This document shows, one piece after another, positions 1-8,071 of a stretch of DNA of 64,000 nucleotides (the stretch's first letter is position 1; every line of letters begins with the position of its first letter). The notes under the pieces were generated by a model. That model worked only from the letters and a program-made list of their open reading frames with translations, ran no database searches and was not told the DNA's origin. The position numbers and the translations under genes are program-made. The stretch lies in NCBI GenBank assembly GCA_018825665.1, contig JAHJEG010000018.1, positions 21,832 through 85,831 of the forward strand, in the 5' to 3' direction. Source of the DNA: a bacterium (GTDB taxonomy: Bacteria; Campylobacterota; Campylobacteria; Campylobacterales; Sulfurimonadaceae).

Positions 1-1533
1 AAATTCGGGTTTTAGCTCATATATTCGGTTATACACAAAAGTGTCAGATCCAAAATTATCAATAATGATGTGAATACCCATCTCTCTTAATTCAGATATC
101 TGTTTATCTATATGTTCTGACTTCATAAGAACGACATCTTCTGTAATCTCTAAATGGACTCTATCCGTTGCTATATTGTACTTCAGGCACTTGTATTTTA
201 AAAACTTTAGCAAATAATTTTCACGAAGATCATACATGCTTATATTTAAAGAAAAACTGTAATCATTCTTTGCAAAAAGTTTAAATGTTTTGTCTATTAC
301 AATTTTTGTAAGATATGTTATGAGACCGAGATGCTTGGCACTTTTTATAAATTTGTTGGCATCAACCAGATTTCCTTTTCCATCCATCAACCTGCACAGG
401 ACTTCATAATGTTTTATGCTTTGATCATTCTTGCTTATGATTGGCTGGTAAGATGTAAAGATCTTATCTTCTTCAAAAGCTTTTTTAAGAGTTTCTACCC
501 AGTACAAATTTTCTTTTTGCTCTTTCATATATTCAGACACGGGAGAATAAACGGTGATTTGGTTTCCGCCGAAAAATCTTGATTCTTTTGATGCTGACTT
601 GGCATTGACAAAAAGTGTTTTCCCCTCTCCCGTATCTATCCCTATCGAAAACACGACAAAGTGCTTATAGCCTTCAAATTCAACTGCAGCTTCTTTAAAA
701 AAAGACTGTATCTGTTGCGCAAGAATCATATCCTGCTGTTTTGAAGGTTCATGAATCAGTATCACAAATTCATCGGCAGTAATGTGGAACAGCTTCGCGT
801 TACTCGGAAGATACTTGCTTAATCTGTTGGCGCACTCTTTTAACAGTTTATTTGCTTTTCCCATCCCATAAATGCTGTTTATAAAATCAAAGTTATCTAT
901 ATTGATGTATAAAAGTGATTTCTTAGCTCCGTCCAAGGCCTTTTGGAGGAGATGCTTACTGGGTAGTTTTGTCAATTCATAGGTGTCTTTATTGGCATCT
1001 ATATTGTTTTGCATAGATTTTATCTGCTCACTCAGTTTCTTTTCATTGAGCATAAAGCGCCCTATTCTTTTTCTCTCATATAAAAGTTCCTCATTCATTT
1101 TTTTCAGTTTATCCTCTGAATAGGATCTGTCATAGAGTAATTTTGACACTGTTTTCAAGATTGCATCCAGCAACAATGAAACTTTTAAAGGTTTATCTAC
1201 AATTGCACCGATAGAGAGTTTGTAAATATCAAGTATCTGTTCGTTTGTCAATTTCTTGGCGGTTACAATAATATTTTGAAAGCTGTTAACCGCTTTTAGA
1301 TTTTTTATTAACTGGGTTACATCCATTATAGAAGAGGAAGAATCAACAATGATCAAATCATATTTATTTATTTTTGCATAGGCCAAGCCCATTGTAGCAT
1401 CCTCGGCATCATCCACTTTGAAAAAAACTTTCTTCAATGCTTCGGTCACTTTGATCAACAGCTCTCTGTCTTCATCTATATATAACAATGATAATGTACT
1501 TGAATACGGAATAAGTTCTTTTAGCTCAGCCAT
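1..1533 (-). CDS. Response regulator with degenerate GGDEF and EAL domains (3' end outside the window)
   Basis: The frame is open from an ATG at 1533 (preceded by GGGGAAGATC) to the window edge, 511 codons without a stop. Residues about 12-130 form a CheY-like receiver with the acidic pair D20/D22, phosphoacceptor D64 in IIVDSS, a T in IIVTAKK and K in VDKPLK. A GGDEF-like domain follows (about 190-310), but its signature reads TADEF instead of GGDEF, so cyclase activity is unlikely. The EAL-like domain (from about 340) has YEVLCRL for EAL, SLNIS, HLEITE, and IDNFGSD for DDFGTG; the second metal-site aspartate is replaced by asparagine, so phosphodiesterase activity is doubtful. It is probably a phosphorylation-controlled protein that binds c-di-GMP or only a partner protein. 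The receiver is certain, loss of catalysis is inferred from the motifs. Confidence 0.85.
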   Translation of the reverse strand, partial: MAELKELIPYSSTLSLLYIDEDRELLIKVTEALKKVFFKVDDAEDATMGLAYAKINKYDLIIVDSSSSIMDVTQLIKNLKAVNSFQNIIVTAKKLTNEQILDIYKLSIGAIVDKPLKVSLLLDAILKTVSKLLYDRSYSEDKLKKMNEELLYERKRIGRFMLNEKKLSEQIKSMQNNIDANKDTYELTKLPSKHLLQKALDGAKKSLLYINIDNFDFINSIYGMGKANKLLKECANRLSKYLPSNAKLFHITADEFVILIHEPSKQQDMILAQQIQSFFKEAAVEFEGYKHFVVFSIGIDTGEGKTLFVNAKSASKESRFFGGNQITVYSPVSEYMKEQKENLYWVETLKKAFEEDKIFTSYQPIISKNDQSIKHYEVLCRLMDGKGNLVDANKFIKSAKHLGLITYLTKIVIDKTFKLFAKNDYSFSLNISMYDLRENYLLKFLKYKCLKYNIATDRVHLEITEDVVLMKSEHIDKQISELREMGIHIIIDNFGSDTFVYNRIYELKPEF

Positions 1534-1641
1534 GATCTTCCCCAAAATAGTAAATTACTGAATTATAATGTAACAATATTATCACTTTATTATTAATAAA
1601 CAATTCAATACGCCACAACCTGATATTTTATTTTCTTCCTG

Positions 1642-1647
1642 TATAAT
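1642..1647 (+). promoter_or_regulatory. -10 box before the DUF234-like gene
   Basis: A perfect TATAAT stands in the 1534-1671 gap, about 25-30 bases before the point where the downstream reading frame opens. No convincing -35 box is visible, as is usual in Campylobacterota. An AGGG that could serve as ribosome binding site lies at 1664-1667. The rest of the gap is A+T-rich without other structure. Confidence 0.45.
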
Positions 1648-1839
1648 TACGCATATCAACATTAGGGTTCTATCATAACTTCAAAACATCCGACATTATT
1701 AGAGCAGTTTAGATCATTTTGCTTTGAAAATAATATTAAAAATCCTCAAGAAGCGGTCACGCACTTCACAGTTTTTGGCGGGCTTGGTCTAAAAATAGAC
1801 ACTACCGTCCCCCTTTTAGATTCAATTGAAGATGTTATT

Positions 1840-2592
1840 TTGAATAACTATAAATATCTTCATAAAAAAATAACAAAAATCACTATGGGCGAGAGCATAT
1901 ATCATTCTGTCCTTACGGGCATAGCTATGGGTGATGGCAGAAGCAATACCGCCTTTAAAAGAGCCAATGTGTCTCAAGAAGTAGGCAACAGTGCACTTGA
2001 TTATCTGTGTGAGAATGGCATGATAAAAAGAAATTTTTCCAAAAAAATCTCAAATTCATGGATGGATCATGAAGCAAGCAGTGCCAAACTCAGTTTTAAT
2101 ACCCCTTTTATCCGTTTTTGGTTTGCTTTTGTCTCTCCAATCTTTAAAGGCATACAAGAGGAAAACTATGAGGAATTTCATCAAAGATTTACAAACCGTT
2201 TTGATGAGTTTCTCAATTTGACTTTTGAACAACTCTCAAAAGAACTACTGCAAAAAAGTTTTACACAAGATGTCATAGTGGATATCGGAAGCTACTGGAA
2301 TGGGGAAACAGATATAGATATATTTGCCAAAACCGCTTCAGGTAAAACCATTGCGGGGATATGCAAATACACAAATACGAAAACCAAAAAAAATGAACTC
2401 ACCAAACTAAAAGAGACATGTTCAAAAGCAGGCTTAAAAGCAGATATATTTGTCATCTTTTCAAAAACAGGCTTTTCCAATGAACTTAAGTCATTAAAAG
2501 GGGAAGATCTTCGTTTATTCACTCTCAAAAATTTTAATAAACTTATGGAGAATACAAGCAGGAACGATATTGTAAAAGGATTCGTTGATTAG
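1840..2592 (+). CDS. DUF234-like protein of unknown function; true start uncertain
   Basis: The first ATG/GTG/TTG in frame is TTG 1840, giving 250 residues, but the frame is open back to 1666 and the 55 upstream codons read like protein, including HPTLLEQF, FGGLGLKID and a matching codon style. From memory, DUF234-type relatives begin a few residues before a HPTLLEQF-like motif. Here the expected start position is ATA (1675) or ATC (1672), spaced normally from AGGG at 1664. The body contains a winged-helix-like stretch (SALDYLCENGMIKRNFS) and a C-terminal nuclease-like region with DIGSYWNGETDIDIF and AGICKYT, which could be a restriction-like D...E.K fold. The gene is either started from a rare codon, damaged, or misread at one base. 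It stands alone and converges on acnB. Function is unknown. Confidence 0.6.
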   Translation: MNNYKYLHKKITKITMGESIYHSVLTGIAMGDGRSNTAFKRANVSQEVGNSALDYLCENGMIKRNFSKKISNSWMDHEASSAKLSFNTPFIRFWFAFVSPIFKGIQEENYEEFHQRFTNRFDEFLNLTFEQLSKELLQKSFTQDVIVDIGSYWNGETDIDIFAKTASGKTIAGICKYTNTKTKKNELTKLKETCSKAGLKADIFVIFSKTGFSNELKSLKGEDLRLFTLKNFNKLMENTSRNDIVKGFVD

Positions 2593-2611
2593 TGTAAATT
2601 AAAAAGTTTTT

Positions 2612-2638
2612 GCAAAACCGAACAAAGTTCGGTTTTGC
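2612..2638. terminator. Bidirectional hairpin terminator between the DUF234-like gene and acnB
   Basis: GCAAAACCGAAC and GTTCGGTTTTGC form a perfect 12-bp stem around a 3-base AAA loop. It lies 20 bases after the plus-strand stop and 10 bases after the acnB stop, so it can end both convergent transcripts. Confidence 0.85.
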
Positions 2639-2647
2639 GCTATAGAT

Positions 2648-5197
2648 TTAGTCTAGTTTGTAATCTCTGATAAGATTAAAGTTCAGATATTTATAGATCT
2701 CAGCTTCTTTACCAACTATTTTTTTAGTTTTTTCTATATATTCGGCTGCTGTTGGAAGACGACCAAGCATTGAACATACCGCAGCTAATTCTGCAGAACC
2801 AAGATACACTTGGGCACCCTTGCCTAAACGGTTGTCAAAGTTACGCGTTGAAGTTGAGAATACTACTGCATTATCAGCAACACGTGCCTGGTTACCCATA
2901 CATAAAGAACATCCAGGAATCTCAGTACGAGCACCTGCTGCACCAAATACCGAATAGTATCCGTCTTCAGTAAGTTGTTTTTCATCCATTTTTGTCGGAG
3001 GACAAACCCATAGACGTGTAGGAACAGTACCTTCACCTCTTAAAACCTCACCAAGTGCACGGTAGTGACCGATGTTCGTCATACATGAACCAACAAATAC
3101 TTCATCTATTTTATGAGGACGGTTTGATGCTAAGACTTCAGTCAATGTAGCAACATCATCCGGATCATTAGGACAAGCTAAGATTGGCTCTTTTATTTCA
3201 TTAAGATCGATATTGATAACGGCTGCATACTCGGCATCGGCATCCGGCTTCATTAAAGTAGGATTAGCCAACCAGTCTTTCATCTTGTCGATTCTTCTTT
3301 GAAGTGTACGTTTATCCTCATAACCGGCTTCAATCATAGACTCTAAAAGAGTTACGTTTGATTTTAGGTACTCGATAACCGGTGCATCATCCAAAAGAAC
3401 CGTACACGCAGCAGCTGAACGCTCGGCAGATGCATCTGAAAGCTCAAACGCCTGCTCCGCTTTTAAGTTTGGCAGACCTTCGATTTCCATAATGCGGCCT
3501 GCAAATATATTCTTCTTGCCTTTTTTCTCAACTGTAAGAAGACCCTCTTTAATCGCTTGGTGAGGAATAGCATTTACAAGGTCACGAAGAGTGATACCCG
3601 GTTGAAGTTCACCTGAGAAACGCACAAGTACTGACTCCGGCATAGTAAGAGGCATAGCACCTGTTACACCGGCAAAAGCAACGATACCGGAACCACCAGG
3701 AAAAGAGATACCTATTGGGAAACGTGTGTGAGAATCCGCACCGGTACCTACAGTATCAGGAAGAACCATTCTGTTTAACCATGAGTGGATAACACCGTCA
3801 CCCGGGCGAAGTGCAACACCAGAACGGTTAGAGATAAAGTCAGGAAGCGTATGATGCATAACAACATCCGAAGGCTTAGGATATGCTGCAGTATGACAGA
3901 ATGACTGCATTACCAAATCAGCTGAGAAACCTAAGGCCGCAAGCTCTTTAATCTCATCTCTTGTCATCGGTCCTGTTGTATCCTGAGAACCTACAGTTGA
4001 CGTTTCAGGCTCTACATACATACCAGGTTTAACACCGGCCATTCCACATGCCTTACCAACCATTTTTTGCGCAAGAGTAAAACCTTTGCCATTATCAGCA
4101 GGCTGCTCTGCAGTTAAGAAAATATCCGTTGCTCCCATACCTAAAACACCACGAGCTTTAGAAGTTAAACCGCGACCGATAATCAGTGGAATACGACCGC
4201 CTGCTCTTACTTCGTCTGTTATAGTGTTAGGGTTAAGTTTAAAAGTAGCTATACACTCACCGTTTTTGTGAGCCTCGCCCTTGTATGGATAAATAGTTAC
4301 AACGTCACCTGTTTCCATTTGAGTTACATCCAACTCTAATGGTAAAGCACCTGAATCTTCACATGTTGCAAAGAAAATCGGAGCGATGATACTACCAAGA
4401 ACCACACCGCCTGTGCGTTTGTTTGGAACACCAGGAATATCTTCACCCATATGCCACTGAACAGAGTTAACACCTGATTTACGAGATGAACCCGTACCCA
4501 CAACATCACCAACATAAGCAATCGGGTTGCCTAATTCTTTTAGCTTGCTGATCGTATTGATTGGATCATCCATTTTAGCAACGAGCATAGAGTTCGCATG
4601 AAGAGGAATGTCCGAACGTGTAAATGCTTCTGATGCAGGAGAAAGGTCGTCTGTATTTGTTTCACCAGGAACTTTGAATACAGTAACGGTAATCTCATCA
4701 GCTAAAGCAGGCTTAGAAGTAAACCACTCAGCATTTGCCCAAGAAGTCATAACTTCAGTTGCAGCAGCATTTCCAGCCTTGTGTAACTCTTCAACATCAT
4801 TAAATGCATCATATACAAGTAAAGTATGTTTAAGAGCTTCTTTAGCAGCTTCAACAACAGCGCTTTTTGTAGAAGTTAATGCGTCTATTATAGGTTTTAC
4901 ATTGTAACCGCCAAGCATCATACCCATTATAGTAACAGCATGCTCAGGAGAAATCGCATCTACAGTAATGTTTTCAGATGCAACATCATTTAAAAAAGCA
5001 GCTTTTACATACGCAGCGTCATCAACACCAGGTGATACACGATTTGTAATCAGGTCGATATTTTGAGCCATATCACCTTCGCCAGCTTTAATCATTTCAA
5101 CCAATGCAGCAGTCTGCTCCGCTGTAAGTGGTAATGGTGGTACACCAAGTGTTTCTCTTTCAGCTATATGTGCTTTGTATTCTTCAATAAATGCCAT
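2648..5197 (-). CDS. acnB: Aconitate hydratase B (bifunctional aconitase / 2-methylisocitrate dehydratase)
   Basis: Interconverts citrate and isocitrate through cis-aconitate in the TCA cycle (reductive or oxidative) in the cytoplasm. The protein has 849 residues against 865 in E. coli and follows the AcnB layout: an N-terminal HEAT-like domain, then the swivel domain ([12 protein letters not shown]), then the three [4Fe-4S] domains. The cluster cysteines are C705 (GSCMTNIG) and C763/C766 (PGCSLCMGN). I chose ATG 5197 because AGGA lies six bases before it; the longer TTG start at 5212 would overlap the ribosome binding site. A TACAAT -10 lies at 5225-5230. One exact copy of the dispersed 11-mer (4042-4052) encodes the peptide KACGM. 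The gene is monocistronic. Confidence 0.97.
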   Translation of the reverse strand: MAFIEEYKAHIAERETLGVPPLPLTAEQTAALVEMIKAGEGDMAQNIDLITNRVSPGVDDAAYVKAAFLNDVASENITVDAISPEHAVTIMGMMLGGYNVKPIIDALTSTKSAVVEAAKEALKHTLLVYDAFNDVEELHKAGNAAATEVMTSWANAEWFTSKPALADEITVTVFKVPGETNTDDLSPASEAFTRSDIPLHANSMLVAKMDDPINTISKLKELGNPIAYVGDVVGTGSSRKSGVNSVQWHMGEDIPGVPNKRTGGVVLGSIIAPIFFATCEDSGALPLELDVTQMETGDVVTIYPYKGEAHKNGECIATFKLNPNTITDEVRAGGRIPLIIGRGLTSKARGVLGMGATDIFLTAEQPADNGKGFTLAQKMVGKACGMAGVKPGMYVEPETSTVGSQDTTGPMTRDEIKELAALGFSADLVMQSFCHTAAYPKPSDVVMHHTLPDFISNRSGVALRPGDGVIHSWLNRMVLPDTVGTGADSHTRFPIGISFPGGSGIVAFAGVTGAMPLTMPESVLVRFSGELQPGITLRDLVNAIPHQAIKEGLLTVEKKGKKNIFAGRIMEIEGLPNLKAEQAFELSDASAERSAAACTVLLDDAPVIEYLKSNVTLLESMIEAGYEDKRTLQRRIDKMKDWLANPTLMKPDADAEYAAVINIDLNEIKEPILACPNDPDDVATLTEVLASNRPHKIDEVFVGSCMTNIGHYRALGEVLRGEGTVPTRLWVCPPTKMDEKQLTEDGYYSVFGAAGARTEIPGCSLCMGNQARVADNAVVFSTSTRNFDNRLGKGAQVYLGSAELAAVCSMLGRLPTAAEYIEKTKKIVGKEAEIYKYLNFNLIRDYKLD
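4042..4052 (-). repeat. Dispersed 11-mer GGCATGTGGAA, exact copy
   Basis: Reads TTCCACATGCC on the plus strand, inside acnB. Confidence 0.8.
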
Positions 5198-5298
5198 AGT
5201 TATTCCTGTCAATAAATTTGCATTATTGTATCCTAATAAATACTCTCCAATTTCAACATGTTACAAATATAAACACTATTATTCTATTTTTTCCATCT

Positions 5299-5319
5299 AG
5301 TGTTAAGTTATGTAACACT
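5299..5319 (-). terminator. Weak hairpin after the DUF3820-like gene
   Basis: AGTGTTA and TAACACT form a 7-bp stem with a 7-base loop and abut the TAA of the DUF3820-like gene. The hairpin separates it from the acnB promoter in the 5198-5318 gap. It is short, so its role as terminator is an inference. Confidence 0.4.
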
Positions 5320-5726
5320 TAGAGCCCCCGAGCCTTTAACTGACTATCTATAAGCTCTCTATCCGCACCCCTGTAGTTTCGTTTTAGCCATAAAAGATAG
5401 ACATCGGGTATTTCACTGTACTGCATCCCCTTGTATTTACCAAAGTCTATTTTTTTATCACTCTTAGATGCAGAGAGTGTTTCCCGGCATGTGGATTCCA
5501 GGCATGTGGAATCAATATTTGCATATTTCAGCAGGGAGATAAAATCATTAAACTCTAGTCTTTTTTGAATTGTAAAAGTGTAAGAGGAAAAATCAAATAC
5601 GCCTCTTCTTGCAGTTACAAAATCTTGAATCTCTTTAATTTGCTCTACAGAAAGTTTCTCTAAATTCTCAACTTGAACGCTAAAAGAGTTAAGACGCTTT
5701 GTAAAAGTAAATACAGGTTTATTCAT
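5319..5726 (-). CDS. DUF3820-type protein
   Basis: 135 residues. The C-terminal 45 residues match the DUF3820 pattern (IDFGKYKGMQYSEIPDVYL, then WLKRNYRG), a small module often found next to exonuclease-like domains; its biochemical role is not established. The N-terminal 90 residues are not recognised. The linker between them reads STCLE-STCRE and is encoded by two tandem copies of the dispersed 11-mer (5486-5496 with one mismatch and 5501-5511 exact), which suggests that the repeat, not protein need, shaped this stretch. The gene starts 11 bases after the ftsK stop and is probably cotranscribed with it. Confidence 0.75.
   Translation of the reverse strand: MNKPVFTFTKRLNSFSVQVENLEKLSVEQIKEIQDFVTARRGVFDFSSYTFTIQKRLEFNDFISLLKYANIDSTCLESTCRETLSASKSDKKIDFGKYKGMQYSEIPDVYLLWLKRNYRGADRELIDSQLKARGL
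5486..5511 (+). repeat. Tandem pair of the dispersed 11-mer
   Basis: GGCATGTGGAT at 5486-5496 and GGCATGTGGAA at 5501-5511, in the same direction, start to start 15 bases. The 15-base period keeps the reading frame and duplicates a five-residue unit in the host protein. Confidence 0.8.
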
Positions 5727-5737
5727 AAAAGAATCTT

Positions 5738-7975
5738 TTATAATATTTCACGGATACCTTTTGAATTAGGGGGAGAGAGAATCCCTTCCGCCTCTAACTG
5801 TTCCACAACTCTCGCTGATCTGTTATATCCTATCTGCAGCTTTCTCTGCAGGTAGGAAATCGATGTCTTTTTATCGGTCAAGACTACGTTTTTAGCTTCT
5901 GCAAAGAGTTCGTCAAGCTCTTCATATGTATCACGGGAAGAGGGGGAGATATCATTTTCCTCCAGTAAAAAACTCTTGTCGTAGTTTGGTTCTCTTTGAG
6001 ATTTTATAAAATTCACTATCTTCTCTATCTCTTCCTCTGTGCTCCACGGCGCGTGAAGACGAACAAGTCCGGTAGCACCCGGAGGAGTAAAAAGCATATC
6101 TCCTTTGCCGAGCAAAGATTCTGCGCCCTGCTGGTCAAGGATAATCTTGGAATCTACTTTTTGCCCCACTCTATAAGATATGCGGGAGGGGAGATTTGCT
6201 TTTATAAGCCCCGTAACAACATCTACGGAAGGTCTTTGAGTCGCCACAACCAAATGTATTCCCGAAGCTCTCGCCATCTGTGCAAGTCTGGCGATAGAGT
6301 GCTCCACATCTTTTCCGCTTGTCATCATCAAATCTGCCAATTCATCAATTATCACTACAATATACGGAAAGTGCTCGCCACCCTCTTTTTTTACCTTGTC
6401 ATTATAGTTTTCTATATTTTTTGTTCTGTTTTCACTCATTAGCTCATAGCGGCGCTCCATCTCTGAAACCATATTATTAAGGGCAACTATTGCCTGCTTG
6501 GGTTTTGTGATGACGGGTGTAAGAAGATGCGGGATATCATTATATATAGAAAACTCCAGCATTTTTGGATCGATCATCAACAGTCTAAGCTGGTCAGGTG
6601 AGTTTTTGTAGAGCAATGAAAGTATCATCGCATTTATACCGACACTTTTTCCGCTTCCTGTCGTTCCGGCGATAAGCAGGTGCGGAAGTTTTTTAAGATC
6701 GGTAATAAACGGCTTGCCCACTATGTCCTTGCCCAGAACTATAGTTAATGGCGATGAAGACTCTTTAAAGAGCTTGCTGTCTAATAAGTCTCTTAAATAA
6801 ATAGTATCAACGGCAGCATTTGGTATCTCTATTCCCACAACATCCTTGCCCGGAATCGGAGCCTGAATCCTGATGCTCTCAGCCGAGAGTGCCATAGCCA
6901 AATCGTCCTGAAGATTTAAGATCCTTGATACTTTGACATTGGCGGCCGGTTTAAACTCAAACGTAGAAACGACCGGACCCGCATAAGTTCTGACTACGTC
7001 ACCCTCAATTTTAAAATGAGCCAGTTTTTCTATAAGATAGCGTATCTTGTCATCTACTTCGCTCTCATCCACACTGTGTGCGGCTGCGCTTGGTTTTTGC
7101 AAAAAGTTTACCGACGGAAGCGTGAAGTTTTTTGGTTTTTCCACCTCCCCTTTTTCTATCGCTTCCAAAAGTTTTGCATTTTCTTCAAGTTCATCGATTA
7201 TGAGCGCACTTTTTTGTTCTTTTACCCTAGAAGCAAGCTCCACGATATTATGCGGCTTCTCCTGCAGTGTTTTTTCTGCATCACTCTTTGTATCATTATT
7301 GGTATTTTCTGTTGACTCCGCAGAAGGTATTATCTTCTCAACTGCAGGTTCTTTCTCAAAAGTCTGTTCAAAGACGGCAGAGTCTTTTTTTCTCAGATAA
7401 GAGGGCTTGTCAAACTCATCTTCAAACTCTTGCACCTCGACAACTTTTTCGTCATTTTGCAATGACACGGTTTTTTGTATCGCAGGTTCAAAATCTGAAA
7501 AATTCTTTTTTTTTGTAAATAAACCTTTTACAAAAAGAGTACACGTGCCCACAAGCTCTTCGGTACTTTTATCCAAGATAATTACAACCGAGACCAAACT
7601 TATAATACTCCAAAATATCCATAAACCGAATATACCGATATAGGGTGATAAAAAATCGACAAAGTCGCCCCCTATTGTTCCTCTGAAATCATTTTCAATG
7701 AGCATGGATTGTGCAAGAAGGAAAGAAAAGAGCAGGAGGAATGATGCCACAACAACTTCAGTCTTGCGAAGATTAAAGCTCGTATCTTTGTAGAGCATAT
7801 ACAAGGGGATAAGCAGCACAAAAAGATAGATATAAGATATGTAGCCGAAATACTGATGATTATAGAGTGAAAAGGTAGCGCCATAACTGCCTATAAGCCC
7901 GCTATCGCCTAAAATTGTAGCAAAACCAAGATAAATTAAAATTCCAAAAACTAAAATAAATACGGTATCTTTCAA
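5738..7975 (-). CDS. ftsK: DNA translocase FtsK
   Basis: Pumps DNA at the division septum to clear the chromosome and activate dimer resolution. 745 residues: four to five membrane segments in residues 1-150, an acidic, low-complexity linker to about 300, the alpha/beta motor with Walker A GTTGSGKS (about 437) and Walker B VVIIDELADLMM (about 543), and the winged-helix gamma domain at the end (SISYLQRKLQIGYNRSARVV). The start is TTG 7975, with AAAGG nine bases upstream. An ATG at 7980 sits closer to the ribosome binding site but opens only a two-codon frame (ATG ATT TGA) that overlaps this TTG. It is followed closely by the DUF3820-type gene. Confidence 0.96.
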   Translation of the reverse strand: MKDTVFILVFGILIYLGFATILGDSGLIGSYGATFSLYNHQYFGYISYIYLFVLLIPLYMLYKDTSFNLRKTEVVVASFLLLFSFLLAQSMLIENDFRGTIGGDFVDFLSPYIGIFGLWIFWSIISLVSVVIILDKSTEELVGTCTLFVKGLFTKKKNFSDFEPAIQKTVSLQNDEKVVEVQEFEDEFDKPSYLRKKDSAVFEQTFEKEPAVEKIIPSAESTENTNNDTKSDAEKTLQEKPHNIVELASRVKEQKSALIIDELEENAKLLEAIEKGEVEKPKNFTLPSVNFLQKPSAAAHSVDESEVDDKIRYLIEKLAHFKIEGDVVRTYAGPVVSTFEFKPAANVKVSRILNLQDDLAMALSAESIRIQAPIPGKDVVGIEIPNAAVDTIYLRDLLDSKLFKESSSPLTIVLGKDIVGKPFITDLKKLPHLLIAGTTGSGKSVGINAMILSLLYKNSPDQLRLLMIDPKMLEFSIYNDIPHLLTPVITKPKQAIVALNNMVSEMERRYELMSENRTKNIENYNDKVKKEGGEHFPYIVVIIDELADLMMTSGKDVEHSIARLAQMARASGIHLVVATQRPSVDVVTGLIKANLPSRISYRVGQKVDSKIILDQQGAESLLGKGDMLFTPPGATGLVRLHAPWSTEEEIEKIVNFIKSQREPNYDKSFLLEENDISPSSRDTYEELDELFAEAKNVVLTDKKTSISYLQRKLQIGYNRSARVVEQLEAEGILSPPNSKGIREIL

Positions 7976-8071
7976 ATCATAATGCCTTTAAAAATAGATG
8001 TTAAATAAAAAAGAAGTATAGCCAAAAATGTTCCACAAAGAAGCATTTATGGCATTTTGAAAGATAAATCC

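Noticed and set aside
331..582. Open frame of 83 codons on the plus strand opposite the EAL domain
   Set aside because: It lies wholly antisense to a continuous, motif-bearing coding frame; likewise many other antisense frames opposite acnB, ftsK, gltB and others were dropped.
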